A DNA stretch of 64,000 bases from Gossypium raimondii (taxonomy: Eukaryota > Streptophyta > Magnoliopsida > Malvales > Malvaceae). Below, one piece after another: positions 33,721 to 46,161 of this stretch. Location: contig NC_068570.1 in the NCBI RefSeq assembly GCF_025698545.1, forward strand, positions 46,023,924 through 46,087,923. The letters are read 5' to 3'. The notes beneath the pieces were generated by a model. It saw nothing but the letters and a program-made list of their open reading frames with translations, was not told the DNA's origin and did no database searches. A program made the translations under genes and the position numbers. Numbering within the stretch: position 1 is the stretch's first letter; each line of letters opens with the position of its first letter.

Positions 33721-33955
33721 AAGATGAAGCGGTGCGCATGGAAAGAGGCGGCGTGCAAGGAGGTGGAGCGACGCGCATTGCTGGAGGGGTGCATGCGGCG
33801 CACCCTAGGGCTCCCCATCCTCTCTGAAAGCTTTTTTGGGGCCCTGGGTTTGAATTAATGGCATAATTGGGTTTATTATTTTTTTATGTAAAATGGACTA
33901 TGGGTATTTTATTTGTTATTGGGCCAGACGAAATCTGGCTTTTAAAGATTTGTTG

Positions 33956-36900
33956 TGGTATGATATATAAAATATATATTATTTAACCACAATGATTTAT
34001 TAGTGACATGAATTTATTATTTGTTACGTTTAATATATGTTTTATTTACATCTATTCATTTTATTTTTACATGAATAAATAAGATTTTATTTAAAATAAA
34101 TTAAGCATTCATTAAGGCTATACAATAAAATGGTTATATGCTTCTAAAGAGTTAATATTGCATCAAACTGTAAAAAGCTCTTTAAGAGATTATATTTTAG
34201 CTCCTTGTGATGCAAAATTTTATAAAATATAATAGTATTTTTCAAATCAAGAAAATATATGTTGAATAAAACCTTCATGTGTTTTACATTAAAACCATAT
34301 ATATAAATAACATGAGATACTCATATATTTGTATTATATATATCCCGAAGGAATACATTACACTATATTATTGAAATATCTAATGTGCTCCTACAGAGCA
34401 ATATTGTGAAAATGACTTTAACAGTATTTTCGAATGATCTCATACCTTCTAGTGGCTAAGCAAAATAATAAGTTACTAATGAAAAACTATGAAATTCTTC
34501 CCACTAGTTTTGCTTCATTCACTAAAGTGAATGTTGCGGTACATAACAATATGAAAAATAAAAATATAGAGATCATGATTGTTGTTGTAATTAAGGATGT
34601 GATTGGAGACTAATCATGACAACATGAATAGATAGATTTTGATTTAAAATCTCACGCATGTTTGCGATGATGATTATGAAATAAAGAATCTATTGGGATG
34701 TTTATAAGTCCATCCTACTAGATTTGTTGCATTCCTTGAAGTGAATGTATACATAAAGAAAATAAAAGATATACTCATGGACCACTAAAAGTGGGAACAT
34801 AGTAATAAATAAGAGAACAATGAGAGTTCTTAAGATAACTCTTCAAAGGGTAAAGATAACTTATGTTATCAATGTGACATGAAAGCTTATTGGCCACATA
34901 TGTGGCATATGCCCAAATATTTTGTTTCTGTTAATATTCTTTGAGGAAGGATATGAGAATGTAGTTATAAACTCTATCATTATAGATAGAAAGTATTTAT
35001 CTTATTTGGTATTAAAACAAACAAATATTATTTCAATATTTGATAGTACAAAATTAGTCGAAAGCTCTAGAAGAGCTAATATATTAATATCTTGTGATGG
35101 TTAATCCATTGGTTTTAAAAGATATTTATAATGGATCTTATATTGAGATTTTGAATGAGGAAAATATTATATTTCATATGAATCACTATTGCTATAAATA
35201 TCTATTTTGAAAGGATGAAAAAGGGAGGATTGAGTTATTGATTACTCTTGTTATTAAATTGAATTGATTGTGATTATCTTTGTGATCTTCTTTTGTCATT
35301 ATCCCCATTAAGGGGTTGGAAGCAAAAGATTTGACTGTGAAAGATCTATTTATGAGCAACAAATATGATAATTCCATCTAAAACTCGTTATGGTTAGATG
35401 CACCTCAAGTTGCAAATTTTTTTTTAGATATTTGAATATTTTGGCATATTCCCTGAAGCGAATATTACATATAATTGTTTGGAAATTATATTTATTTTTG
35501 TTGACTTAGTGACATTATAACATTCATATTGATTTAGACATTTCTGTAGTAAATGTTACAATAGCACTTATATGTGGATACAAAGTAAAAAAATGATAAT
35601 AAAATTATCAATTTGTTACAATTTAGTACAATTGAAACACATGTTAAAGTAAACCAGAATTTTACTAATAAAAATGCATTTACTACTTGGCGTGACCAGT
35701 TAGACCATCCTGGATCATATATGATGTGAAAATCAATTGATAATTCATATGGACATCATTAAAGAACCAGAAGATTCTTTAATTTAAAGAATTCTTATTT
35801 GTTGCTTATTCTCAATGCAAATTGATTCTTAGAAACTCACTAGTTAAAGTTGAGATTTAATGTCTTGCATTTCTGAAATGAATATGGGCTCATTCATCCA
35901 CCATGTGGATGGTTTTGATATTATATGATTTTGGTAGATGCATCTACAAAATAATCACATGCGTTATCAACTCGCAACCTGGAGTTTGTGAGATTACTTG
36001 TTTAAATGATTAATTTCAGATTATGCAATTAAAACAATTCGTATTGCTAATGTTGGTGAGTTTACATCCCAAGTTTTCAATTATTATTGCATGTCAATTG
36101 GGATAAAATTTGAACATCTTGTAGCTCATGTTCACACACAAAATGATTTAGCTGAATTGTTTATGAAATGCCTCCAACTAATAGCTAAATCATTACTTTT
36201 GAGAACAAAATTTTCTATTTCAACATGAGATTATGTTGATTTACGTGTTGTACGCATCAAGCCAATAAGTTATAAATACTCCCCATTACAGTTGGTTTTT
36301 TATCAAGAGCTAAATATTTCTCATCTTTAAATTTTTGTATGTAAGTATATGTTTCAATTGCTCCACCACAACGTACAAAGATGAGTGAATCCTCAAAGAA
36401 AGTTGGGAATATATATTAATTACAAATTTTTTATATTATTAGATATTTTGAATGTATTGGAGATTCAATTATGACATGATTTGTAAGTACAATTTTGATT
36501 CAATAGTTTTCCCGATATTAGGGGGAAAATAATAACTTGTAATAAGTTAGGGGGAGAGTAATTTGAACCAGAAGTTCAACAATGATAACTCATTACAAGT
36601 TAATTGTTAGATGCATTTACAAACTTAATGAGAATAACCAATTGTTATATACCATCTAATATTTTAATTTGAATCAAAGTCTTAATAGGACAATCAGTTA
36701 GAATAAATAATAGATTGATCGGTTCTAAAGATGAAAATTCTTCTAGATGGTCATATAGTGGAGGCGGGTGCTCTAGAAGAGACCCAGACATAACTAATAA
36801 GTAAAACTTCAGAAGAGATTCATGTACCTGAAACTAAAGATTAAAATAGTGAAAATAAGATATTTCGATAAGTCATGTCAATTCGAGAAAATGTGGAACC

Positions 36901-37891
36901 AAATAATAAAAATGGTCGACAATAATTTTGCATGAAATATTATTATTGAAATAATGATATAAAAGGAGGATCTTGAATAAATCTATTGAGAAATATAGAT
37001 ATGGAATAAATTGATCAAAATAGAAATACGCAACTTAAGTACAATTAAATTCGTGGAATTTTTGGATCAGTAGTCCAAATATCTAAAGGTATAAAGCCAG
37101 TAAGGGTGCAAATGAAGTAGTTATGCAAAAACAGAATAAAAATATGAAGTTTTTCGCTAAGTACTGGTATTGATTATGAAAAGATATAATATTCTTTTGT
37201 GGTGGATGCAATAACCTTTAGACATATTATTTTGACAATTCATAAAAGATTTAACTTGCGTCTAATGGTTGTTGTTACAACCTTTATAAATCACTATATA
37301 GTAAAGTTTATATTAAAATCCTTGAAGGATTTAGAATGTTAGAAGCATATTGAAATTCTCGTGAATTTATTCATTTATATGAATTGAAATAAGTGAACAT
37401 ATGTGGTAAACTTGACTTAGTCAATAGTAGTTGAAAAAGATTATAAAATGATCCAAAATACCTATTTGTATTTTTATAAAGGGATCATGATTAAAGTTTG
37501 CTATGATTATTGTTGAAACTCTTGAAGAGATCAAAATATGTTTCCCCAAAAGTTTTTCCTCACTCATGATTTTCAAAAGAATGGTGGTATAAATGGTTAG
37601 CAATACATTCAAATAGTCATTTGAAAAACTAGTATTCAAGATTGAATACGTAGAATATGAGAAAGTATGTTATGTTTTCATGAGGGATAGTAAATATGCG
37701 TTGTACTCTTTTTCCCTTAACCGAGGTTTTGTCCCATTGGGTTTTCCTGATAAGGTTTTTAATGAGGCAGCGTATTATGCGTATTATAGATTGTGTACTC
37801 TTTTTCCTTCATTAGATTTTTATCCCACAAGGTTTTTCCTAATAAGGTTTTAACGAGGCACATTATCTACTAATGGACATCCAAGGGGAAG
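33956..37891 (+). pseudogene. copia B gag-pol remnant
   Basis: Degenerate polyprotein on the plus strand. The zinc knuckle reads CYQCDMKAYW near 34866. A protease region, IIDRKYLSYLVLKQTN, lies near 34980. Pre-integrase text WRDQLDHPGSYMM is near 35690. The integrase catalytic region, with AHVHTQNDLAELF, is near 36127, and an RT segment with VVDAIT and DYEK lies near 37175-37215. Stops and frameshifts are dense. The stretch before the 3' LTR carries two ~100-bp copies of a GAGGTTTTGTCCCATTGGGT-like text, the same as in element A. Nothing is functional. Confidence 0.75.
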
Positions 37892-38124
37892 TGTTATGAA
37901 TATCTTATTAAGTAGATGTCCATCATGATCAAGATAAAGCTTTAATATACTTTAAATTCTAATAGTTATTAGAATTAGAACTCTACTTCTTTTATACTTC
38001 TTATCCTTATAAATAGAGATTCGATGAAGCATTGTAATCTCCTTTTGATCAATAAAGTACATTATTTATTGCTTTCATATTTTCTTTGTTCTTTATTCTC
38101 CCCATCTCTCTTTATTTTATAATA
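37892..38124 (+). repeat. 3' LTR of copia element B
   Basis: 233 bp, starting TGTTATGAATATCTT. The last three bases are ATA where ACA is expected, a C-to-T change at the terminus. The TSD ATAAT follows directly. Confidence 0.9.
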
Positions 38125-38940
38125 ATAATTTCAATTTTAAAAATAAAAATTTACAATTTTTCACATCGATATTATGTAATAAATATATTTTAATATTTTA
38201 AGAAATAAATTTTAAAAATACAAATAAATGGTCTAAAATCCAAATATATATCCAAAATAAAAGGAATAAAGAGTTTCAATAAAAATATTAAAATTGGAAA
38301 ATTAATGAATAAAATAATATTTCCAAATTTTGAAAATATCCAAAAATTAAAATTTTTTTGGAAGGTGATTTTTTATATTTTTAAAATTTTAATTTTTTTT
38401 GGGGGAGGGTTTAGACTTCTTTTGCATTTTCTTGACAAAGTTTTTATTAGAAGTATTAAAATTAAAAGTGATACTATGCCATTTACCAAAAATGTCAAAT
38501 ATATATATATTACTATTTTTCGCACTTCATCAAAATGTTGGAAAATTTTCAAAGTTTTTGAAATTTTGTAAAAGTTTATAACCTTTTATATAATATATAT
38601 TTAATTATTTTTATTTTTGTAAATTATTGGAAATTTTTGAATTTAAGTTTTTTTTAATTTAGGAAGCTTTATTATTTTGAAAGCAACTAAATTATGTAAA
38701 TTATTTTAGAAGTTTTTATTTTTAGTAAATTATTTTGAAAGCAACTAATTTATTTAATTTTAAAATTTACAAAAAGTGTATTTGTGGCAGGGTGTTAACT
38801 CTGTACAAAAATAACAACATCATTAATTAGAATCCCTTTTTATTACTGAGGAAAGTGTGTACGAAGATGATACGCATTTATTTTTGAAAGCTTCACTTAA
38901 CAACAGCATTTAAGTAAGTGGAACCCACAATTATATTGCT
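38125..38940. other. AT-rich intergenic region
   Basis: No gene. Chance frames here are phenylalanine- and lysine-rich and follow base composition. TTTTGAAAGCAACTAA occurs twice (about 38676 and 38736), a small direct repeat. Confidence 0.5.
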
Positions 38941-38944
38941 TTCG

Positions 38945-39334
38945 TGTTCAAATGGTTAACCGAATCGAATTAATATTAGTTGAATTAATTAAATTTTTTT
39001 ATTCTTTAAACGTTAATCGAATTGAAATTTTTTCAAAAAAATTAACCGAACTGAAATTTATATTTTTTTTTGTTAAAATAAGTACAAAACATATAAAAAA
39101 AGTGATAATATTTATTTGACCGAATTATCTGAATTAACCGAATTAGTAATAGTCTAATACATATAATATATGATATTATTAATTAAGTTCAGTTAATTCA
39201 CTTAATTACCCGATTTCAAACCGAATTAACCTTTAACCGACCTCTGACCGAACTAGATCGGTTAACTGATCGATTAATCGAATTAGATCGATTCAGTCGG
39301 TTAATTTGGTTTTAACCGAAGTTTGAACACCCTT
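38945..39334. repeat. hAT-like MITE with TIRs of the GGTGTTCAAAyTTCGGTTAA type
   Basis: The left end TCGTGTTCAAATGGTTAACC and the right end GGTTTTAACCGAAGTTTGAA plus CACCCTT are imperfect inverted repeats. The interior is crowded with AACCGAATT/AATTCGGTT variants on both strands. It has no coding capacity. An 8-bp TSD is only partly recognisable (about 5 of 8 matching), so the exact ends are uncertain. Confidence 0.5.
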
Positions 39335-40478
39335 AATTGTTACTGATACATGCACGGATGGGGTGAAATTTATTAAATTTCATTCACCGAAGCTGCCAAT
39401 TTTCAAGCTTGGGAAATAAATAGACTTGTGATGACTTTTTGGATGGAATCCTGGCATTTCTGGGTTGAGATGTCTTTATGGTGTTTGAATTTCTATCTCT
39501 TAGCTTCGAAATGCACTTTGAATCACTCGATTTTGAGTTCGAGAGCTCAAGTTATGATTGTTTTACTAAAGACTGCGCGAGTAGAATTTTTAAACAGGAT
39601 TATGACGGAAATTACGAGCTTCAGGATTTTAATGCAAGTTTAAATCATATTAGGTTTGAGTTTTGGGCTTAATTTTTATTATATATGAACCCACTATTGT
39701 ATTCATCCATCTCATTCCTTATCATTTGGTATAAAATTTGGGAGTTTTACGTGTTCTCTTTGTTCTTTTAAACTGATTTTTAGCAAACAGCCTCAAAACA
39801 AATTTTTTACTCAAATAATTTTCAAAAATAAATATTTTTCAGAGGGTAAACGTTTTTAAATGATCTGAAATTTTACATACTATTTCTTACCAATATTTTG
39901 AATATAAAAAATATTTTCCACAAAAAAAAGTGATCGAAAGAGTGAAAACTTGAAAAATACGAAAAAAAAATATTTTATGGGTTGAATTTTGTATCAAAAA
40001 TTCTTAGATCGAATATAAAATATTTGAGGAAGCTCCAGTTTAAATTTTGTGATTTTTGGAAATCGGGAACACCTCAAACGAAGTTTGTCAAGTTGCTTCG
40101 CAATTTTTCAAATTTTCGGGTTTCAAGGATTTTCATTGACTCTTAGCCTTAAGTTTTCATTTGTTTTTCCTTTTTGTTGTTCCTATACACATTCTAACAC
40201 TTTATTGTTTCTTTTTTTAGTAGGTTAAAGCATGTTACACATTCCTTCCTCCGTGCAACATAATTCTTTTGTGTCTAGCCAATTTTTGGACTCATAGTGC
40301 TGTTGTGTTTGTTTTGTTAGTTTGATTCTAATACATTCTGGTTGATTGATATGGACAGTTTTAAAAGGCTCACAAGATTAATTCGTACCTCATTGATTAT
40401 TTTATTTTATTTCTGAGTGCATAAGGTAATTTTGGCTCAAATTTTCTTTTGAGTGTTGTGTTTTTCCAGGCTTTCACA

Positions 40479-41450
40479 ATGACTCGTGACACTTGCAATT
40501 GTAAAAAACATGATGAGACATCATCCAATGACAAAGAACAAGATGTTACATTTGATAATATTTTGGGGATGGTAAATTATCGACATCAACAATTGAATGA
40601 GTTACGTGATACAATTGAGACCAATTTGACTAGGTTTCAAACGGAACAAAAAGTGAACATTAATCAGCTTGCCAATCAGGTTGCTAATAATATTCAAATG
40701 CTAACTCAAGCTTTTTCTCATTTGGAGACTTCTTCGAATTGATGATCTCGTGCTCTTGATAGTGATGATGACGATGGAGACAATTAATAGCTTCATATTC
40801 ATTCTAATAATGATAGACGAGGATATCATCACACTGATGAAACTTTGGGTATTCCTGATCGAGGCCAGCTTTTTGTAGCTAAACCAAAGTTCAACATTCC
40901 ACCATTTCGAGGGAAGCATGATCCTGAAACATATTGTGAGTGGGAATAAAAAATTAAAATTATGTTTTGTTACTATAAATGCCCGGAAAAGGAAAAAGTC
41001 TCATTGGTGACCCTTGGATTTCCAGATTATGCGTTGAGTTGGTGGATTCAACTTGGAATTAATCGTCAAAAAAACTATGAAAGGGTAATTGAAACATGGG
41101 AGGAGTTGAAGCAAGTGATGTGAAAGCGTTACGCTCCTTCTCCTTACTACAAAGAGGTCAAAACAAAATGTCAACACCATGTTCAAGTTAACCGATCAGT
41201 TGATGAGTACTTCAAGAAAAGATGGTCAAACGAAATGAGGAGTACAACTGATCTCTCATCTGTTATGAAATGTTATTGGTGCAGTTCAAAAGATCATGAG
41301 GGTTTTCAATGTCCAATTAAATATCCAACTAGAGAAGACAGTAAGTATGACTTCGTGTCTTCTATTGACTATTACTCTAGTAGAAAAGCGATTTGTGATG
41401 ACGAAATTTATGAACCGAAAAAAGATGATAATGGGAAATTTTTTCCTTGA
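40479..41450 (+). pseudogene. gag pseudogene of the gypsy derivative
   Basis: ATG at 40479 follows a TTTTTCCAG that looks like a splice acceptor. The first frame encodes a coiled-coil-like N terminus and stops at 40740. After that, a retrotransposon gag domain follows: KFNIPPFRGKHDPETYCEWE around 40888-40947, GFPDYALSWW near 41020, then YAPSPYYKEVKTK, with internal stops at about 40950 and 41120. A well-formed CX2CX4HX4C zinc knuckle, CYWCSSKDHEGFQC, is encoded at 41271-41312. Nucleic-acid binding capsid function is inferred for the ancestor; this copy is broken. Confidence 0.8.
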
Positions 41451-41550
41451 ATGTATAGAGTTAAATGATATACAAACGTCAGGCTCTCTTACTGAGATAT
41501 ATTGTACTGAATTGAATATTCATAATACCTATGAATGAGATATGGGAAGT

Positions 41551-42687
41551 AAGGAAGAATCATGTGAAAAGACAGAGAGAAAAGAGACATTGAGTGATAA
41601 AAGTCTACTTGATGGTCCAAATTTGGTGAGTGAAAATCCATATGAGGTAAAATCGAAGAGTTCTCAAGAGGAAAAAGAAAATAAAAGCAAGAAAATACCC
41701 ATACAAAAGTGAGGAGTAATTATGTTTTAACTAACCCTAATTCAAATTTGTTTAGTGGTGTTTCTTCATTACAAGACTTCAAAGATCCATTGATGGACTT
41801 CCAATTATATTACTCTACCATCGATAGACGATTTTACTTGTGAGAAAAAGGTAAGTTGAATATTGATAATTCCCCACAAGTGTTACAAGGTAACGAAGGT
41901 AAGGAAACAATAGAAATTAATTTAAGAAGGCATACCTTAAATGTTTCTGATAAGTATGCTACAAATTTTGTTTGTAAAATATTTCCTTACAACATGTTTT
42001 CTCATTGGTCAAATTTCATTAAACCTTGGTCTGAAAGTTCAACTGGTTTTATGGGTTTATCTAAATTTGTAAAGGTAAAAAAGAGTAATTATGTTGCATT
42101 AAATAGGTTTTTAAAAGTATTTTATAGATTTTATCTTGCAACAAAATTTTCTATCTTGACCTTTAACGATGAATTTTTACATAATAATATTAAACTTCTT
42201 GATTTTTATAATTATGTGAAATTCTTGACCAATCGTTGGAAATTCTTATGGATGACCATGCATATTTAAAGAAAGTTACAGATTATTTTTTTACTTGAAG
42301 ACTCATGTACCTAACACTTCCTTGTTTAGTGTTGATACCTTGTTTTTAAAGGAGACATACATGATTGAAGTTTATTTGAAAGATCAAAATAATGTCTTTG
42401 ATCCTGGAGATAATCTTGGCACACAAGAAAGCCTAGGTAAGTATTTTTTTAATTTTATTGTTATTTATTCTAATCCTTTTTCTTTTTGTGCAACTACAAA
42501 ATTCAGGGACGAATCTTTGTAAGGAAGGAGGGAATGATGCAAGTCTCAAGGCCCAATTTCAGACCCATGGATGTGATGGGCTCACACTACCTCAAGGGCC
42601 AATAGCAATGTTAAAGGCCAAGAAAAGCAAATCAGGATTCGATCAAAGACAAGATTCAAGGACAAATCTTTTCGAGGAAAGGGGGAA
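41551..42687 (+). other. Residual non-pol interior of the gypsy derivative
   Basis: One 137-codon open frame (41856-42269) encodes a Phe/Lys/Asn-rich product I cannot assign. 42458-42690 encodes the C-terminal gypsy pol tail in decayed form. The join between gag and this tail is where the pol deletion lies; its exact point is not visible. Confidence 0.5.
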
Positions 42688-43703
42688 TGATACATGCACA
42701 GATGGGGCAGAATTTATTAAATTTCATTCACCGAAGCTGTCAATTTTCAAGCTTGGGAAATCTGCAGACTTGCGATGGATTTTTGGATAGGATCTTGACA
42801 TTTTTGGGTTGAGATGTCTTCATGGCATTCAAAGATCTATTTCTTAGCTTCAAAACGCACTTTGAATCACTCGATTTTGAGTTTGGAAACTCAAGATATG
42901 ACGAGAATTACGAGCAGAATTTCTGAACGGGATTATGACGAGAATTACAAGTTTTGGGCTTTTAATTCGAGTTTAAATCATTTTGAGTTCGAGTTTTGGG
43001 CTTAATTTTTATTATATATGAGCTCAATATTGTATTTACCAACTCTTATTATTTTATTATTCCGAATTTTTAATAATTATTAAGTAGTTTAAGTTATTTA
43101 TGAGTTTTATGTCAACAATAAAGTTTAGTTTAAAATTACTTCTTGTTTAGATTAATTAGAATTCTAGAATACTTAATATTTTTATTTAGATTTATTTAGG
43201 TAGATTATATATAGGCTTTTACATTGTACACAATTCATTATTATACAACTTCTTTTTGAGTTAATAAATTCTCTTTGAATTTTTCTTTTAAGAGTTTCTC
43301 TTAAATTTCTTTTAAAAGAGTTTTAACAATATTTTCAGATTGTGGAGATCATTTTCAAACTTTTTCTTGCCAAGTTTTCTATCTTAGAGGGGAAATTAGA
43401 GTCACTTGAAGGGGGTTGTGGATTCTTCGTGTTTCTAAGGCTTCTTAGAACTTCTACATATCACGTTCTATCTTTTCCATTATCTTCTTTATTTTCTTCT
43501 TTATTGTTCCAATATTTGATTTATTGTTCTATTTATTTATCTTAGTTATCCTTTTATTTGTTCTATTTGACTTGGATTTGATTGTGTTTTAGGTTGTGTC
43601 AAAATTCAAATTTCTTTCCGAGCATCTAGAGCCCTAAGTCAAATCTGCGACTTAAACAAACTTTACGATCCTCTTCCGCATTTATCTGCACTCATTCGTA
43701 TCA
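42688..43703 (+). repeat. 3' LTR of the gypsy derivative
   Basis: 1016 bp from TGATACATGCACAG to CATTCGTATCA. Its first ~330 bp are collinear with 39344-39690. It ends seven bases before the start of the next solo LTR. Confidence 0.75.
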
Positions 43704-45705
43704 CAGTATTTGTAAGGCCCAATATTTGCCCGGCCCGTTTTATTAAACCAAATAAAATAAAATAAAAACCATAGTGTCCATTTACAAGGCCCAATTACAA
43801 CAAAAACTAACCCGAATTACCCAATACACCAGCCCAATAACCAAAAATTACAAACCCAAATTACGGACCTAATTAAACTACCCCAAAACCCAACTCAGCC
43901 CAAGACTTCCCCAAACACCGAAAACCCTAGCAGCAACAAGAGCCTCCTGCGCCGCTGCCATGCACGCCTCTCCCCACGTACACGGTGCCACGTCCACCAT
44001 CTCCGTACGCTAGCTGTACGTCGTACCTGCGAATGCAAACAAAACACAGCAGAGAGCAAACCAACGGGATTTTTTATTTTTATTTTTCTCGAGTTTTTTC
44101 GATTCTTTGTAAAAAGGAAGATATAAGAACCGAAACCAATTGTATTTTTTCCACTTACACATTCAATACATACATTGAGAATACAAAAGAAAAATATCAA
44201 GAGGTGATTTCCAAGTTTCTTTTTTGCCAGTATTAGATTCACTTTTTTATTCTTTTTTTTTATATTATACAATCATTAGTTAAAAAAAGGGGGAAGCATT
44301 AGAGAGAAAAGAAGACGTACCTAGGGGGGAAGGAAGGTACCTTGCGATGAGGTTCGGGTCTTCTCCGTCGTCATCGGAGAGTAGGTTCGGATCGGAGGCC
44401 ATCCAAAAGCCCCAATGCGCCGAACGGCGCAGAGAATATCTGCTCTCTTTGGTTTTTTTCAGAAATGAAATAGATTTTTAGGGTTTTGGCCTTTAAATAC
44501 AGTGATGAAACGCGGCCGTTTGGAGTCAATGCGATGGCTCTGAAACGGCGTCGTTTTGAAAACCCAATCCGAACTGTGACCCGATCCGGGAAGGATCCGC
44601 GCATATGGATCGATTGGTCTATTTATTCAATAGGTCCTTCCATGTTTGCTGGAATTGCGATTTATTTTCTTTAATCGTTTGTAAATTATATCGCACATTT
44701 GATATTGTATTCATTTAGATCCATTTTAAGCGGCGTTGTTTATGTTAGAGGTGCTCATGGGCCGGGCCGGGCCGGGCCCCTAAAAAAATTTCAGCCCATT
44801 TACTAGGCCCGGCCCAAAATATGGGCCTGATATTTTGCCCAAGCCCGGCCCGTAAAAATGAAGCCCGGGCCCGGCCCAGCCCGGCCCGTTTTTTTTTACT
44901 TAAAAGTTAAAACTAATTGTTATTAAAATTAATTGTTATTGAGTTTATATCAAATATCAAATTGTAATTTTTTTGTATATAATGAACAAAAAAATAAAAT
45001 AAGATTACTTATTTGAATTTAATTACAAACAATTAATTTGAATTTAATTACAAACAATCAAATCTTAAAAATAAAAAATGATTATAATATACAAGTAATT
45101 ACAAACAATTAACTAAGAATTTAATTACTTTTAACTTTTTAACTTTTAACTTAAATATTTTAAAGTTTATAATATCATTACATTTTATGCTTTTAAAGGA
45201 TAACAATCTCAAAATTGATCGATACTATTACTCTCATTGATCTTTGATCCATAGTTCCATACTCAATTTAATAAGTAAGACAAAAGTAGTCAAAAATACT
45301 TATTATATAAATTTTAAAATACGGAGTCAGTTCTTAACTTCTTATTCGTACTCTATACTAAAAATGGTAAAGCTCAACTTTTTTTAAAGTTTTAATCCAA
45401 AGATCAAAGTTACTAGATGAAAAGAGATCAACTAGAATGTATCAAATGAATGTCCAAATCTAGCATAGCATATCAAGAAAGAATATGATAACTAATCGAA
45501 TAAATCTAAAAAAATTGAATGCTACTGTTTAAATGTTAGTACAAAGTTTTAGCCATATGTTTGTTGTTAATCATAATAATCATAACAAATTCAAGCACTG
45601 AAAATCCCAATCTCTAATTTTGCTTCAAACTATGTTTGAGATAAGAAAACATAAGTTCAACCACACAAGTACATATACCTCCAAAATGACTTTGGAAAAT
45701 TAAGC

Positions 45706-45803
45706 AACAAACCATAATATTCATACATTAATCCATCAACATATTTAATTTCATAACAAACCATAATATTCATACATTAATCCATCAACATATTCATACA
45801 TTA
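45706..45803. repeat. 49-bp direct repeat, two copies, inside the hAT element
   Basis: AACAAACCATAATATTCATA starts both units, at 45706 and 45755. A third partial CATACATTAATCCATCAACA follows from about 45793. Confidence 0.88.
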
Positions 45804-45963
45804 ATCCATCAACATGTTTAAATTAAATTTTAAACATTTAGAAAGAAAGTATCTTAAAAAGCTACTGAAGAAACATCATCATCATCGTGCTAAACATCAT
45901 CATCAACATGTTTAAATTACCTTCCATCTCACATGTTAGGCGAAGAACTTCATTACATTTCCT

Positions 45964-46161
45964 TTACGAATGGTAGGAGAACACAGCTGTGCTAAGCATT
46001 GGACAACTATGAGGACCCCAAAATTCATGAACTACCAATGAACCACCACCAAAACAACAGTTAAGGCAGCTAGAACCAAAGTCCCGCTTTCTCCGTTGAT
46101 CACTTATATATTTGGTAAGCGCATCAACATCTCTCCCGAAAGAATAACCCTCTTTTGCAGC
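45964..46161 (-). other. Possible captured exon in the hAT interior
   Basis: On the minus strand a 65-codon open stretch follows a good acceptor (TTTATAG/GCT at 46161) and ends in TAA at 45966-45964. It encodes a mixed-composition, Cys-containing peptide including FGRDVDALTKYISDQRRKRD and SSCLNCCFGGG, unlike the low-complexity frames around it. I cannot name the parent gene. It could be a fragment of host gene carried by the transposon, a relic exon of the hAT itself, or chance. Confidence 0.3.

Larger units (their letters stand above)
29820..33955 (+). mobile_element. Nested large LTR element without coding capacity (LARD-like), 3' LTR truncated
   Basis: A 2.76 kb LTR runs from TGTTGACACC (29820) to GGGCTTTACA (about 32579). 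It belongs to the same family as the solo LTR at 43711-48585, which lies in the opposite orientation. About 1.1 kb of non-coding interior follows, dominated by a tandem array. Then comes only the last ~230 bp of a second LTR (about 33723-33955). GTATT precedes the left end, but no copy follows the right end, which is altered. No gag or pol is visible. Confidence 0.75.
28834..38124 (+). mobile_element. Ty1/copia element B, with nested LTR element
   Basis: LTRs at 28834-29069 (236 bp) and 37892-38124 (233 bp) match those of element A. Perfect TSDs ATAAT lie at 28829-28833 and 38125-38129. The 3' LTR ends ATA instead of ACA. After the 5' LTR comes TGTTATCAGCACGATCTTG, the primer-site region; before the 3' LTR comes CCAAGGGGAAG. 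The interior is interrupted at 29820 by a 4.1 kb LTR element. Without it, the copy would be about 5.2 kb. It lies head to head with element A, 950 bp apart. Confidence 0.92.
39344..43703 (+). mobile_element. Ty3/gypsy deletion derivative: gag present, pol missing
   Basis: The 3' LTR is 42688-43703, from TGATACATGC to CATTCGTATCA; TGATAC/GTATCA are its inverted ends. A related segment, about 39344-39690, marks the 5' side, but its similarity stops after ~340 bp. A purine tract AGGAAAGGGGGAA lies at 42676-42687. Between them is gag (40479-41450), then only ~1.1 kb before the 3' LTR, so protease, RT and integrase are gone. Text such as DSRTNLFEERGNDT before the purine tract corresponds to the end of pol in intact relatives. 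The flanks (GTTAC, CAGTA) do not match. Confidence 0.75.

Noticed and set aside
43895..44272. 125-codon minus-strand frame
   Set aside because: Within the large solo LTR; starts in LTR text shared with the 29820-32579 family, with no domain.
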